From assembly GCF_001441165.1 (NCBI RefSeq), contig NZ_CP013126.1, positions 1,455,551-1,519,550 on the forward strand: a stretch of 64,000 nt of DNA, in the 5' to 3' direction. The stretch is from Acidipropionibacterium acidipropionici (GTDB lineage Bacteria; Actinomycetota; Actinomycetes; Propionibacteriales; Propionibacteriaceae). Both the position numbers and the translations under genes were made by a program. Shown here piece after piece: positions 52,793 to 63,426 of this stretch; within the stretch, counting starts at the first letter, position 1; each line of letters starts with the position of its first letter. The notes beneath the pieces were generated by a model, which was not told the origin of the DNA, did not search any database, and saw only the letters and a list, made by a program, of their open reading frames with translations.

Positions 52793-52834
52793 CATGAAGA
52801 GGGGCCGGCAGCGGAGTGCAGGCCCCTCTTCATG
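52793..52834. terminator. Bidirectional hairpin between convergent genes
   Basis: CATGAAGAGGGGCC (52793-52806) pairs perfectly with GGCCCCTCTTCATG (52821-52834), 14-nt loop. It lies between the MHS gene and the convergent secreted-protein gene. Confidence 0.7.
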
Positions 52835-52860
52835 TCCGAGCCCTCAGGCTGCGGCAGGAT

Positions 52861-55800
52861 TCACCCCGCGACCACCACCTTCAGCGGTGAACTGGTTGTC
52901 GACCCCTGGGCGTTGGAGAACGTGACTGTGTAGGTGTACGTCCCGGCGTCCCGGCCCGTAACCGCCACCCGCGCGACCTGGGCGTTCGGTGTCGTCGCGG
53001 TGAGATCTCCCGATCCGATCACCTTTCCGTTCTCGTAGAAGGTGTACGAAGTGGCGTTGGTGCCCCACCACATGTTGGCCGTCACGGTGTAGGAGCCGGT
53101 CCCGGACGTCCCCGTTCGGGACAGTACAGGGGTGCCCGGATTCGCGTCCTTGACGACCACTGTCAGTCTCGAGGTCGTGGTCGTGCCCTTCGAGTTGATG
53201 AGCTCTGCGGTGTAGGTGCAGCTACCGTTCTTCTTCCCGGTGACGTCGATGTGGGCGTTCTGGGCGGATGGTGTCGACGTGGTGAGCTTCTGCGAGGAGA
53301 CCAGCGCCCCGTTCTCGTAGAACTTCACCTGTCCAGCGTTCTGACCCCACCACATGTTCATCGTGACGCGGTAGTCGCCGTCCTTGAGCCCCGTGTCATT
53401 GCCGTTGTCCGAGGACAGCACGGCGGCACCAGGCTTCGCAGTCGCCCCGTCATCGGTCGGGACCTTGGAGACGGTGACGGAGTCTCCCTTCTTGGCGCCG
53501 GACAGGTTCAGCTGGAGGCGGCCCGACGCGGCCTGGACCTGTGAGGTCTGGGTCCCGTTGACGGTGACGGCGTAGAGGCCGTCCTTCACGTTGGTCGCGG
53601 TGAGGGACGGTGCCGAGCCTGGGGTGCCGGTCAGATCAAGGCTGAAGGAATCCCTGTCCTTGGCGATCCTCGCCTTTGCGTACTGGGCTCCGGTCAGCGA
53701 GATGTCCAGTCCGCCCTCGTTGAACATGTGGATGCGCTGCTGGACGCCGTCCTTGGGGACGATCGTGTAGGTCCCGTCGGTCAGGGTGATGTCGCCACCG
53801 TAGGCGTAGAGCCCGACGACGCCGTCATTGACGACGTCGACCGAGGCGGTGCGCAGACCGCCCCAGAAACCCAGATCGGCCTCACCCGACCACGCCCACC
53901 AGCCGTTCAGCATCGGCATGAACGACCACGTCCCCTCACCGGCGCCGAGCTGGCTCTGGTACTGCCAGGATGCGGCTCCGATATTGGCGGCGGCCGAGCT
54001 GATCTGGCCCGCGTTGATATTCGACCATCCGCCCAGGTATGCGCCGTAGGTCGAGCGCATCTGGTCGTCGAAGGCGGCGTTCCCGGCCTTCCCGTAGGTC
54101 TCCAGGTAGTCCTGCTGCTGCCAGGCGCCCAGCTGGGTCTCGTATCCGAGATTCCACCAGGACTCGCCCATGTGGCGGTTGTCGGAGCCGTAGTAGTACC
54201 AGAGCGGCTGGAGGCCGCGGGAGGCTACTGAGGCGTTCTGGACCTTGTCGGCCAGCGCTGTGCTGCCGAACATCTTTGCCAGCGTGTAGGAGGTCTCGAA
54301 GCCGGTGGTGTCGATGCTCGCCTCGGAGGCGAACGGGTAGGCCTCCCCCGACAGCTTCTGGAACTTCGTCTGCAGGAGGGTCTGGAGGGAGGTGGCCTGA
54401 GTCGTCATGCCCTCCTTCTTGAGCGCCGCGAGGATGTCGGGATAGGTGCTCTCGCCCATCAGCCCCATGTCGTGGGCGGCGTCACCGATCGGCGTCGGCT
54501 GCGGGATGTCGTTGAACATCGCGTCGAGGGTGTTGTACGCCATCGTGAGGTACTGGGTCGCGGTGAAATCGGTGGTCAGCTCCGGATGAGCGGAGGCGAG
54601 CTGGTACATCGTGAAGTAGGTGTTCGCGATATGGGTGTAGTTGTATGCCCGCCACACCCCTTGATCGCTCGGGGTGCCGTCCTTCCCGTCGAACCACCGG
54701 TACACCTGCCAGGTGCGCTGGCCGTCGGAGGTCTTGGCCTGCAGGTAGTCCAGGAGGAAGTGCTGGATGTAGTAGTCGACCGAGTCGACCTCGCTCTGGA
54801 CCGGCTGGATGAGGTTCTTCTGGGCCAGGTACAGAGCCGGGGTGAGGCCGAGGTCATCGGACCCGCCCGCCATCCACTGTTTCCAGCCCCCTCCCGGGTA
54901 GTCGTCCCAGGTGACGAGCTTCTGGCGGCTCATGTCCCACTGGAGGAAGGCGCCGTTGTAGCCCCTGGTCGTCTTCGCCTGCTGGTTGGTGGTCAGGAAG
55001 CTGGCATGGGTGCTGATGAGATCGGCGATCGGTTTGATGGAGTTGTACTGGAGGACGGATCGTCGTCCCCCGGCGTAGGTGACCGTGACGTCGACAGGGC
55101 CGAGGTCGTGGAACTTCAGCGTGTAGATCTTGTAGCCGTTCTTGTCGCCGCCGGCGGCGATGTCGACCTTCTTGCCGGACTCGGCCGTGACCGAGTCGAT
55201 CCCGTCCTTCGCGCGGACCGCGAGGGTGGCCTGCTGATCCTGGGGGATCACCATGCCGGGGAGGGAGACGACGTCGACCACACCGGCGTTGTAGAGGACG
55301 CTGCGCAGATCGGTGTAGTCCTTTGGCCCAGTGGAAGGTGAACCCGTAGGTCTTGGACGCCCCTGCGGCCAGGGTGAGGGATGTCGCGGGCAGGTAGCCG
55401 CCGATCTTTCCGGCGCGGGCCTTCTGCAGATGCTCCGAGTGGATCGCGAACTCGACCAATCCCTCCCAGGACGGGTCGCTCTCCCCGAAGGGCCCCTCAC
55501 CGGTGCGGGCCTTGTCGCGGAACTCCAGAGAGGTCCCGTCCTTGGGCACCATGACGAGGTAGGGGCCGACGCCGTTGGGGCGCTGCCAGTAGACGTAGGA
55601 GCCGTCTGCGGCGACGTAGGAGTGACGGGCGACGTTCTGCTCGTAGATGCTGGTCTGGTCCCCGCCGTTCCACCAGGAGTTCATGAGCATGGGGACGGTG
55701 AGGTCGGAGACGTCCAGCGATGAGGTGGAGGTGTTGTCGATGGTGATCGACCAGTCCAGTGAGTCCTTGTCGGCCCCGGTGAGCTTGTAGGACTCGTTGA

Positions 55801-56743
55801 GGGCGAACCCGTTGATCCCGTTCTTGTTGGCCGCTCCGCCGGGGTAGGAGACGTTGACGGCACCGTCCGCTGCGGTGACCTTGCGGATGTCCGAGGACAG
55901 CCCGGTGGTGTGGGCCACGCCGTTCGCGTAGACGCCGATATCACCGACCCAGCGCGAGTCCGCGATGTCGAACTTCGGGTGCTGACTGGGATTCTCGACG
56001 TAGTTGGTGCAGGTCTTGTCGGAGGGGTTGGAGAGGTAGTAAACCCCGCCGGTGGACTGGCTGATGCCGACGTTGAAGGCGTCGGAGGTGAGCGGGGCGA
56101 TGCTCTTCGCCGGGTTCTCGGGGGCTTCTCCTGTCACCGCGAACTCGCTGACGCCGACAGCCCCGTAGGTCTTGCCGTCGGTTGTGGCATTGAGGACCGC
56201 CCTTAGCTTGCTCGTGGTGACGGGGGACGCGAAGGTCACCGCGTTCGGTGCCCCGGCGTCGCGAGTGTAGGACAACCCGCCGGCCAGGGAGACGTCGGCC
56301 CAGGCTCCCTCCTTCCAGGCCTGGATGCGCCAGGAGGCGGGGACGGCGACCCCGTCGCCGGCGGTGGCGGAGGCGGTGTCGTGCCAGAAGGACAGTGTCA
56401 CCCCGCTGAACGTGCCCTCTGACGACCATTCGTACTGGAGCCACTGCTGGGCCGGTCGGCTCGTCGCCGAATACGTGCCCCAAAGCTGGGTCTGGCCCCC
56501 GCCGGAGTAGATGGTGACGCCGTCGCTGACGGCGGCGATGTTGTTCCACGATGCGGTGTACGAGGCGGTCGCCGTGGCGCGCTGGGCGACGGTGCTCGTC
56601 GGCAGCGTGCATGCTGCGTCGGCCCCGGAGGCCGCTTTCGTGATCGTCGGCGAGGCCATCGCCGCCGAGCCCCATTGGGGCAGGAGTGCGACGACCATGG
56701 CGGCCGTGGCCGCGACGACTGTCGCGCGCACTGTTCGTCTCAT
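52861..56743 (-). pseudogene. Secreted DUF5695-like glycoside-hydrolase-type protein, frameshifted
   Basis: About 1,293 codons from ATG 56743, in two frames. Signal peptide 1-30 (AAMVVALLPQWGSAAMA). About 40-190 looks like an F5/8C-type discoidin domain; about 200-470 is a beta-rich module (NSWWNGGDQTSIYEQN, YVYWQRPNG). Near 55321-55326 the reading frame shifts at CCAAAG: the first frame ends ...FTFHWAKG and the second resumes DYTDLRSVLYNAG. Removing one base restores a continuous protein. The rest has an all-helical catalytic-like domain (ESWWNLGYETQLGAWQQQDYLE) and two C-terminal Ig-like domains each with NMWWG and YENG. It should be extracellular. Family name is tentative; no catalytic residue was identified. 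Confidence 0.65.
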
Positions 56744-57014
56744 TGTGGTGTGCCTCTCTGCGTCAGCACCGATGCTGTGGACAGGTCGTTGTCGGGAATG
56801 CGGGCCGGGGAGGAGGAACCTCGACGGGCCGCCGGTCACTGATGCTAACGGCCTGGGGAGGAGGGCCGCAATGGTTTTCGGTATTTTCGGGAGAAGGACT
56901 CGATGTGGACGTAGAGCACGGAGTCGTCCCATTGATCGGACAGCAAAGGATTACGAAGTGGAGATTGTCGGCGGTGCCCGGCGGATGGCGTCCTCGATCT
57001 GTCGGGGGATGCGG
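56744..57014. other. Spacer before the secreted-protein gene
   Basis: About 270 bases between two minus-strand genes, holding the promoter of the secreted protein gene. AGAGAGG lies 10 nt before ATG 56743. Nothing else recognised. Confidence 0.35.
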
Positions 57015-57332
57015 CTAGCCGAGGTGGAAGTAGGCACGCAACTGAGTGATGGACGGCTCCCAGCCCTTCACGCCGAGAGCCTCGCTCGCATCCGCCCGGA
57101 CCTCACTGTCTTCGCGGGAGTAGCCCTCCAAGCCCACAGTCGCTGAGTCGGGGAAGTCGATGCCCCTGATCGCTTCGGCTATCGCACGCAGCACCTCTCG
57201 CAGCGACTCCGTCACCTCGTCCTTGATGCTGCCCGTCAGGCCGCACGCCGACAGCGGGAGGACAAGGGCCGATCCGAGGGTGGCGATCAGCATCACTCGG
57301 CGCCGAATGATGCGGTTCACAGGTCTGACCAT
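57015..57332 (-). CDS. Small lipoprotein of unknown function
   Basis: 105 residues from ATG 57332. Basic start (MVRPVNRIIRRR), hydrophobic helix and the lipobox LPLSAC near residue 30, so it is probably a membrane-anchored lipoprotein. The remainder contains an amphipathic helix (IKDEVTESLREVLRAIAEAIRG) and no known domain. It is divergent from the GH29 gene. Confidence 0.6.
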   Translation of the reverse strand: MVRPVNRIIRRRVMLIATLGSALVLPLSACGLTGSIKDEVTESLREVLRAIAEAIRGIDFPDSATVGLEGYSREDSEVRADASEALGVKGWEPSITQLRAYFHLG

Positions 57333-57414
57333 ATCGAGCCCAGGTCCATCGGGCGGCGGACGCTCTGAGATGCTTGAGCCGTTCTGGGCCGGGCCGAGGC
57401 GAGGGGAGACGACG

Positions 57415-58824
57415 ATGGTGCAGACATCCGAGGAGCAGGGGTTGAACGCCATGCTCGCCGTCCGGCCGACGCCCCGGCAACTGGCCTGGCAGCAGCTGGG
57501 CATGTACGCCTTTCTGCACTTCGGGATGAGCACCATGACCGACCGGGAGTGGGGGCTGGGGCATGAGGACCCGACACTCTTCGATCCCGACGATCTGGAC
57601 GCCGACGAATGGATGAAGGCCCTTGCCGGGGCCGGAATGCGCGGGGTCATCCTCACCGCCAAGCATCACGACGGCTTCTGCCTGTGGCCGAGCCGATTGA
57701 CCTCCCACACGGTGGCCTCCTCCTCCTGGCGCGGCGGTCGCGGCGATCTCGTGGCGGAGGTGGCCGACGCCGCCCGTCGCGCCGGGCTGAGGTTCGGCGT
57801 CTACCTGTCTCCGTGGGACCGCACTGAGCCCAGCTACGGGTCTGGCACCGGCTATGACGACTTCTACGTGGGCCAGCTCACCGAGTTGCTCACCGGCTAC
57901 GGCGAGATCTTCGAGGTGTGGCTGGACGGTGCCAACGGTGAGGGGGAGAACGGACGCCGTCAGCTCTACGACTGGGACCGCTACTACCAGGTCGTCCGCG
58001 AGCTCCAGCCCGGAGCCGTGATCGCGGTCTGCGGGCCCGACGTCCGATGGTGCGGCAACGAGGCCGGGCACACCCGCGCCGACGAGTGGAGCGTGGTGCC
58101 CGGCTCCCTGCGCGACGCCGAACGGATCGCGTCGCGCTCCCAGACCGTCGACGACGGGGACTTCGCCCGCCGGGTGACCAGCGATGAGGAAGACCTGGGA
58201 TCCCGGGCGGCGCTCGCCGGCCATCTGGACCACCTGGTCTGGTACCCGTCGGAGGTCAACACCTCGATCCGGCCAGGTTGGTTCCACCATCCTTCGGAGG
58301 ACGACCGGGTGCGCGACGCCGACGAGCTCTTCAGTCTGTACCGGGGCTCGGTGGGCGGGAATGCGAGTTTCCTGCTGAACGTGCCTCCTGATCGTCACGG
58401 CCGGATCGGGGCCCCGGATCGGGAAGCGCTCGCCGGGCTGGGGGAGCGGATCGCGTCCTTTCAGGCGCGGACCGTGCGGGGGAGGGCCTCGGCGTCCAGT
58501 GGAGCGGTGACTCCGGGAGAGGGAGTGCTGTGGCGGGCCGACGCGTCCGATCTCCGGCCCACCCTGACCCTTGATCTCGGGGCGCCGACATGGATCGAGG
58601 CCGTGGAGATCGGCGAGGCGATCGCTGAGGGGCAGCGCATCGAGCGTGTGGTGGTGACTGGTCGACGGGGCGGGGAGACCATTGACCTGGGAGAGACCGG
58701 GTGCGTCGGCAATCGCCGGATCCTCGACGTCGAACCCGCAAAGGTGGATGCGGTCGAGTTCACGGTCACCGGCATGCGAGGCGCCCCGCTGATCGCCGAC
58801 GCCGCCGTCATCACCGCCCTCTGA
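57415..58824 (+). CDS. GH29 alpha-L-fucosidase
   Basis: 469 residues from ATG 57415 with GGGGAG upstream; no signal peptide, so cytoplasmic. QLGMYAFLHFGMSTMTDREWG near 25, GVILTAKHHDGFCLWPS near 78-94 (conserved HHDGF), and FEVWLDGANGEGEN near 165 with the nucleophile Asp mark GH29. GGNASFLLNVPPDRHG near 322 closes the barrel. A C-terminal beta-sandwich (about 360-469) may bind sugar. It would release L-fucose from short fucosylated glycans taken up by the cell. Confidence 0.92.
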   Translation: MVQTSEEQGLNAMLAVRPTPRQLAWQQLGMYAFLHFGMSTMTDREWGLGHEDPTLFDPDDLDADEWMKALAGAGMRGVILTAKHHDGFCLWPSRLTSHTVASSSWRGGRGDLVAEVADAARRAGLRFGVYLSPWDRTEPSYGSGTGYDDFYVGQLTELLTGYGEIFEVWLDGANGEGENGRRQLYDWDRYYQVVRELQPGAVIAVCGPDVRWCGNEAGHTRADEWSVVPGSLRDAERIASRSQTVDDGDFARRVTSDEEDLGSRAALAGHLDHLVWYPSEVNTSIRPGWFHHPSEDDRVRDADELFSLYRGSVGGNASFLLNVPPDRHGRIGAPDREALAGLGERIASFQARTVRGRASASSGAVTPGEGVLWRADASDLRPTLTLDLGAPTWIEAVEIGEAIAEGQRIERVVVTGRRGGETIDLGETGCVGNRRILDVEPAKVDAVEFTVTGMRGAPLIADAAVITAL

Positions 58825-58836
58825 CTCGAGGGCAGG

Positions 58837-58882
58837 CAGAACTGGCGACGTCAGTGGAATACACCTGACGTCGCCAGTTCTG
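58837..58882. terminator. Bidirectional hairpin between convergent GH29 and GH5-like genes
   Basis: CAGAACTGGCGACGTCAG (58837-58854) is perfectly complementary to 58865-58882, with a 10-nt loop. The stem ends 29 bp from the GH5-like stop and begins 12 bp after the GH29 stop. Confidence 0.7.
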
Positions 58883-58911
58883 GATGCCGCCGAGGATGGG
58901 CGGCGTGAAAC

Positions 58912-60087
58912 TCAGGCCAGTCGAAGCGCCGGGGGACGACCGGTGGCCAGAGCCTCGTCCACCCAGGCGGCGAAGAGCTCGCCGGCCGGCGAGCAGACCG
59001 ACCGTCCCGCCCCTGTCGTCCGGTCCGCGGAGAATTCCAGTGCTCCCGCCGCGGGACTTGTGGAGACCTGGGCGTGGAGATCCGGGATCATCTCGGCCAG
59101 CTGCAGAGCCTCGGGCTTGGGGACGCCGTCATGGGTGAACAGGCCGAGGCTGTACTCCAGCGACGGGAAGTCGGCCAGGTCGGGGGAGACGTCGTGGGAG
59201 CACCACCAGGTGACGGCCTCCAGACCCGGGGTGTCGCGGACGGCGTCAAGGGTGCCGGCCAGGAATGCCGGCGCGTCCTCGTCGGACACGCAGGTGCGCG
59301 GGGCGCCGATCTCCTGGAGCCACAGCGGTCGGTCCGGATCGGGGCTCCAGGCCCGGGCGAGTTCCAGCAGATACCGGGGGAACAGCGTCAGCGCCGGGTG
59401 ACGCTCCCCGAATCTGGGCCCCACCTGCCCGAACACCCAGGAGTGGACGGTGGTGGCCGCGCCCCGGGTCACCGCGTGACGCGGCGTGAACGGCTGCTCG
59501 TCGGCGAACCACAGATCGTCGTCGAAGCCGAAGAAGCAGCCTCCGTCCGGCCAGGCCTGCGACGCCGCGCCCATCAGTGCGTCGAACCAGGCGTCCGCCT
59601 GTTCAGGGGTGCAGGGACTGGGGGTCGGATGGGAATGGCCAGGGGTCGATGCGGCGAACTGTGGCAATTCGTTGCCCAGGGTGATGCCGTCGACGTTGGG
59701 CTCCTCCCGCAGCCGGGCGGCGAGGGCTGACACGAGAGCGGCCTCCCCGGCGACGACCTGGGCGTCGGTGAACAGGTTGGCCCGGTGCCAGGTGACCACC
59801 CAGGAGGGCAGGAAGTCGAAGCTGGACAGGTGGCCGTTGATCGCGTCGACGCTCACCTGAAGATCGAACTCGTCGGCGAGCCGGCAGACCGCGACGACGT
59901 CGTCGATGGCGCGCTCGCGGATGAGGGTCCGGTTGGGCTGCAGGAGCGGCCACAGCGGGAAGATCCGGATGTGATCCAGACCCAGCCCGGCTATTGCCTC
60001 CAGGTCGCGGCGGATCGCATCGGGATCGGGATCCAGCCAGGAATGGAACCAGCCCGTGCTCGGGGTGTAGTTGACGCCGACTTGCAT
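58912..60087 (-). CDS. Clan GH-A glycoside hydrolase (GH5-like)
   Basis: 391 residues from ATG 60087; GTG 60093 is possible. The TIM barrel starts VGVNYTPSTGWFHSWLDPD. The acid/base Glu is in DGITLGNELPQF near 147 and the nucleophile Glu in LWLQEIGAPRT near 270, the two strand-4/strand-7 glutamates of clan A. No signal peptide. The specificity (mannan, glucan or other) cannot be read. It is the last gene of a minus-strand unit with the GH38 mannosidase, so mannosides are a reasonable guess. Confidence 0.8.
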   Translation of the reverse strand: MQVGVNYTPSTGWFHSWLDPDPDAIRRDLEAIAGLGLDHIRIFPLWPLLQPNRTLIRERAIDDVVAVCRLADEFDLQVSVDAINGHLSSFDFLPSWVVTWHRANLFTDAQVVAGEAALVSALAARLREEPNVDGITLGNELPQFAASTPGHSHPTPSPCTPEQADAWFDALMGAASQAWPDGGCFFGFDDDLWFADEQPFTPRHAVTRGAATTVHSWVFGQVGPRFGERHPALTLFPRYLLELARAWSPDPDRPLWLQEIGAPRTCVSDEDAPAFLAGTLDAVRDTPGLEAVTWWCSHDVSPDLADFPSLEYSLGLFTHDGVPKPEALQLAEMIPDLHAQVSTSPAAGALEFSADRTTGAGRSVCSPAGELFAAWVDEALATGRPPALRLA

Positions 60088-60114
60088 GGCCACAGCCTGT
60101 CACGTCGGCGAGAA

Positions 60115-60279
60115 GGAATGAGTTCTGCCACCACGGCGTCGCGGGGCGCACTATCCGGTCGGCGGCTCTCCTGTGGCAGGACTCGTCCGGGGTCTCCTGT
60201 CCCTCGGAATGAGTTCTGCCATCACAGGGCTACGGGGCGCATTATCCGGCCGGCGGCCCTCCTGTGGCAGAACTCATCC
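60115..60279 (+). repeat. Palindromic repeat pair, copies A and B
   Basis: Copy A 60115-60188 and copy B 60206-60279, each 74 nt and 17 nt apart. Both have outer arms ATGAGTTCTGCCA and TGGCAG(A/G)ACTC and the asymmetric core GCGCA(C/T)TATCCGG, so they lie in the same orientation. The pair fills 165 of the 203 nt between the GH38 and GH5-like genes. As RNA each copy would fold into a hairpin. Confidence 0.85.
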
Positions 60280-60296
60280 GGTCCCGGCCCGATGTG

Positions 60297-63200
60297 TCAG
60301 CGGCGGAACCGGATCGTGGCCACCTGGAAGGGCCGCAGCGCGACCTGCACCCGGCCGCCGGACAGCGCCCCGGTGACGGCGGTCGGCGCCACCTGGGCGT
60401 GCGGATTGCCGGCCAGGGGCTCCTCCAGGAGGTCGGTCTCCACGGCCTCGTCGGCCTCGAACCCCAACCGCAGATCCGCGCTCGCCCGGGCTCCGTACGG
60501 TTCGTAGAGCCGCACGACTACATCCCCCGAGCCGTCCTCGGCCAGCTTCACCGCCTCCACCGCGACGTCGCCGTCCACCCGGATGAGGGGCTCGACGGGG
60601 CCTCCCGGCACGACCCGGACCGGCAGGTTGAGGGCGTATCCGTCGGCTACCGCCTCGCGGATCCCCGCCCCGGGGTGAATGGTGAAGTCGAGGTCGTGTT
60701 CTCCCTCGTCGCCGCGGGGATCGGGGTACCGGGCCCCCTTGAGGAGGGAGGCGCGCGCCGTCGAATAGGTGCCGCCGCCGCGCCGCTCGTGCCGGTCGAC
60801 CGACCACCCGTAGGTCTGGGCGTTGGCGATAGCCACCCCGAATCCGGGTTCGCCGACGTGCACCCATCGATGGGCGTGCACCTCGAAGCGGTAGGCGTCC
60901 CATGATGTATTGGTGTGTGTCGGCCGGGTCAGATGGCCCATTTCGATCTCATAGCTGGCGTGATCGGTGTGGACGTCGAGGGGCCACGACAGTTTCAGCA
61001 GCGCGTCGCGCTCATGCCAGTCGACGTGGACGTGGCAGCCGAGCCGCGGTTCGCCGGGCCTCACCGTCAGCGTCTGGACCGCCGTGGAGCGGTCGAACTC
61101 GACAGTGGTGGCGATCTCGACCGAACCGTCGTCGGCCCGACTGGCCCGCGCCCGCCCCGGCCCACTCATGACCGTGGTGTCGGTGGCGAAGATGTCGATG
61201 TCCCAGCCGTCCCACTGGTTGGGGAAATCGGGGTGGATCTCGAGGGTGTTGCCCAAGACTCCCGGCGGGATGACGTCGCGCCCGGAGGCGAGATCGACCA
61301 GGTGCTCCACCTTCCCCTGGGTGTCGACGATGAGCCGGATGAGGCCATTGTCGACGGCGAAGCCCGTCTCGAGCGGTTCCAGTCGCACCTCCCCGGCAAC
61401 AGGACTGACGACCGACGCCCCCATGGGAGTCGACGTCATATCGGCCCTGGTCACGGGGGATGCGTCGAAGACGACGGCATCCCCGCTCACCCCTGCGTCC
61501 CCGGACCGAGCGAGCAGCCGCTGGGCCTCGTCGATCATCGTCTCCAGCTCGGTGCTGATCGCGGCGTGGGCGGCGATCACCTCCCGGTACACCCAGGCGA
61601 TCGCCGTGCCGGGCAGGATGTCGTGGAACTGGTAGAGGCACACCTCGCGCCAGATCTCGGCGAGCCGCTGGCCGGGGTACGGCATCAGCCCGCGGACCGC
61701 CGCGGTGGCGCACCACAGCTCGGCCTCGCGCAGCAGGTGCTCATTGCGGCGGTTGGCGGCCTTGACCCGGGCCTGATTCGTGAAGGTGCCGCGGTGCAGC
61801 TCCAGGTAGAGCTCACCGGCCCACACCGCAGGGTTCTCGTGCTGGAGCTCGGCTCGGGCGAAGAAGTCCTGCGGGGTCTCGATGCGCACCCTCGGCAACC
61901 CGTCGAGATCGGCGGTCCGGGCGGCCTGGGCGAGCATCTCACGGGTCGGCCCGCCACCCCCGTCGCCGTATCCGAAGAGCAGCAGAGAGGTGCTCGAGCG
62001 GCCCTTGTCGGCGAAGTTCGAGCGGGCGTGCTCCAGGTCGTGGGCCGACAGGTCCGATCCGTAGGTGTCGGCCGGCGGGAAGTGGGTGAAGATCCGGGTG
62101 CCGTCGATGCCCTCCCACCAGAACGAGTGGTGGGGGAACCGGTCCACCTGGTTCCAGGAGATCTTCTGGGTGAGGAACCAGCGGGCCCCGGCAAGTTTCG
62201 CCAGCTGAGGAAGGGCTCCGGAGTAGCCGAAGGAGTCCGGCAGCCACACCTCTTCGCACGGCCGTCCGACGTTGTCGATGAAGTACCGCTGCCCGTAGAG
62301 GAGCTGGCGGCACATCGCCTCCCCGCCGGGCAGGTTGGCGTCGGACTCCACCCACATGCCGCCGACCGGGACGACGTTGCCGGCCTCCACGGCGTCGATC
62401 AGCCGCGCGAACAGTTCAGGATGATCGGCCTGCAGCCATGTCCAGTGCTGGGCGGCGGGGAAGGCGAAGATGTGCTCGGGATGGTCGGCGATGAGGTTGA
62501 GCTGGTTGGCGACGGTGCGGGCCACCTTGCGCCGGGTCTCGCGCAGCGGCCACAGCCAGGCGGAGTCGATGTGGGCATGGCCGACGGCGCCCATGAGCTG
62601 CGCGGATGCGGCGGCGGGGCGGGCCAGCATCGCTGCGAGCTGGGCGCGTGACGCCGAGGCGGTGGCGGGGATGTCCCACAGGTCCAGGCGGTCCAGCGCC
62701 CGGTCCAGGGCCCGCCGGATCTCCCAGGCCCGCTCGGAGTCCTCCGGTAGTTCGCGGGCCAGACCGGACAGAGTGACGACGTCGGCGATCAGCTCGCGCA
62801 CCTGGTCGTGGACGATGACCAGATCGGCGCGGCGCAGCACGTAGTACGGGGCCTGCGAGGCGGTGAGCTTGTCCCCGTCCTCGGTGGGCTGGAAGGGCGG
62901 GGTGCCGAGCAGGACGGGGTTGGACGCCGCCTCGACGTAGATCTCGATGCGCCCGTCGCCGTCGGGCTCGGCGGGGATCCAGGTGTTGCGCGGATTGAGG
63001 CCCTTGACGACCGACCCGTCCGGGCGGAACACCAGGCCCTCGCACTGGAAGCCGGGGGAGTCGTACTCGCCACCGAGATCCAGCACCAGCTCCAGATGCT
63101 CTCCTCTTACCTCGGGCGGAACCGTTGCCCGTAGCCGTAGCCACGTCGTGCCCCAGGGCGGGCCCCAGCTGCGGCCGGTCTCGAAGGGTTCGTAGTCGAG

Positions 63201-63401
63201 CGCCAGACCCTCGGCCGGGCTGATCGGCTCGCCCTGGCCGACGGCGCCGGGGCGGGCGGAGGGGTTCGTGCTCCCGGCCGGGTCGGTGACCTGGGCCCGT
63301 GCCACGTCGAGCCCACCCACCACGGTGGTCTCGGCGGGCCGGATCTTCTCGGCCAGATGACGCCGCACCCGAGCGTCGAGAACGGCTGCGCTGTCGTGCA
63401 T
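60297..63401 (-). CDS. GH38 alpha-mannosidase
   Basis: 1,034 residues from ATG 63401. The catalytic domain begins with MGAVGHAHIDSAWLWPLRET near 268 (zinc His and Asp). WVESDANLPGGEAMCRQLLYGQRYF near 352 and EVWLPDSFGYSGALPQLAKLAG near 388 contain the nucleophile Asp; FPHHSFWWEGIDGTRIFTHFPP follows near 425. Beta-sandwich domains fill the C-terminal half. There is no signal peptide, so it works on imported or cytosolic mannosides. Two pairs of palindromic repeats flank the gene. No ribosome site is evident; GACGTGGCAGGCTG lies just upstream, echoed before the GH5-like gene. Confidence 0.93.
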   Translation of the reverse strand: MHDSAAVLDARVRRHLAEKIRPAETTVVGGLDVARAQVTDPAGSTNPSARPGAVGQGEPISPAEGLALDYEPFETGRSWGPPWGTTWLRLRATVPPEVRGEHLELVLDLGGEYDSPGFQCEGLVFRPDGSVVKGLNPRNTWIPAEPDGDGRIEIYVEAASNPVLLGTPPFQPTEDGDKLTASQAPYYVLRRADLVIVHDQVRELIADVVTLSGLARELPEDSERAWEIRRALDRALDRLDLWDIPATASASRAQLAAMLARPAAASAQLMGAVGHAHIDSAWLWPLRETRRKVARTVANQLNLIADHPEHIFAFPAAQHWTWLQADHPELFARLIDAVEAGNVVPVGGMWVESDANLPGGEAMCRQLLYGQRYFIDNVGRPCEEVWLPDSFGYSGALPQLAKLAGARWFLTQKISWNQVDRFPHHSFWWEGIDGTRIFTHFPPADTYGSDLSAHDLEHARSNFADKGRSSTSLLLFGYGDGGGGPTREMLAQAARTADLDGLPRVRIETPQDFFARAELQHENPAVWAGELYLELHRGTFTNQARVKAANRRNEHLLREAELWCATAAVRGLMPYPGQRLAEIWREVCLYQFHDILPGTAIAWVYREVIAAHAAISTELETMIDEAQRLLARSGDAGVSGDAVVFDASPVTRADMTSTPMGASVVSPVAGEVRLEPLETGFAVDNGLIRLIVDTQGKVEHLVDLASGRDVIPPGVLGNTLEIHPDFPNQWDGWDIDIFATDTTVMSGPGRARASRADDGSVEIATTVEFDRSTAVQTLTVRPGEPRLGCHVHVDWHERDALLKLSWPLDVHTDHASYEIEMGHLTRPTHTNTSWDAYRFEVHAHRWVHVGEPGFGVAIANAQTYGWSVDRHERRGGGTYSTARASLLKGARYPDPRGDEGEHDLDFTIHPGAGIREAVADGYALNLPVRVVPGGPVEPLIRVDGDVAVEAVKLAEDGSGDVVVRLYEPYGARASADLRLGFEADEAVETDLLEEPLAGNPHAQVAPTAVTGALSGGRVQVALRPFQVATIRFRR

Positions 63402-63426
63402 GCCGCCAGCCTGCCACGTCCGGTCG

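Noticed and set aside
55320-55326. Programmed frameshift in the secreted protein
   Set aside because: CCAAAG is not a usual slippery heptamer and no stimulating structure or upstream stop arrangement was evident.
58837-58882. Fifth member of the palindromic repeat family
   Set aside because: It shares only a few bases (CAGAACT) with the repeats at 60115-63592 and lacks the GCACTATCC core; it is better read as a terminator.
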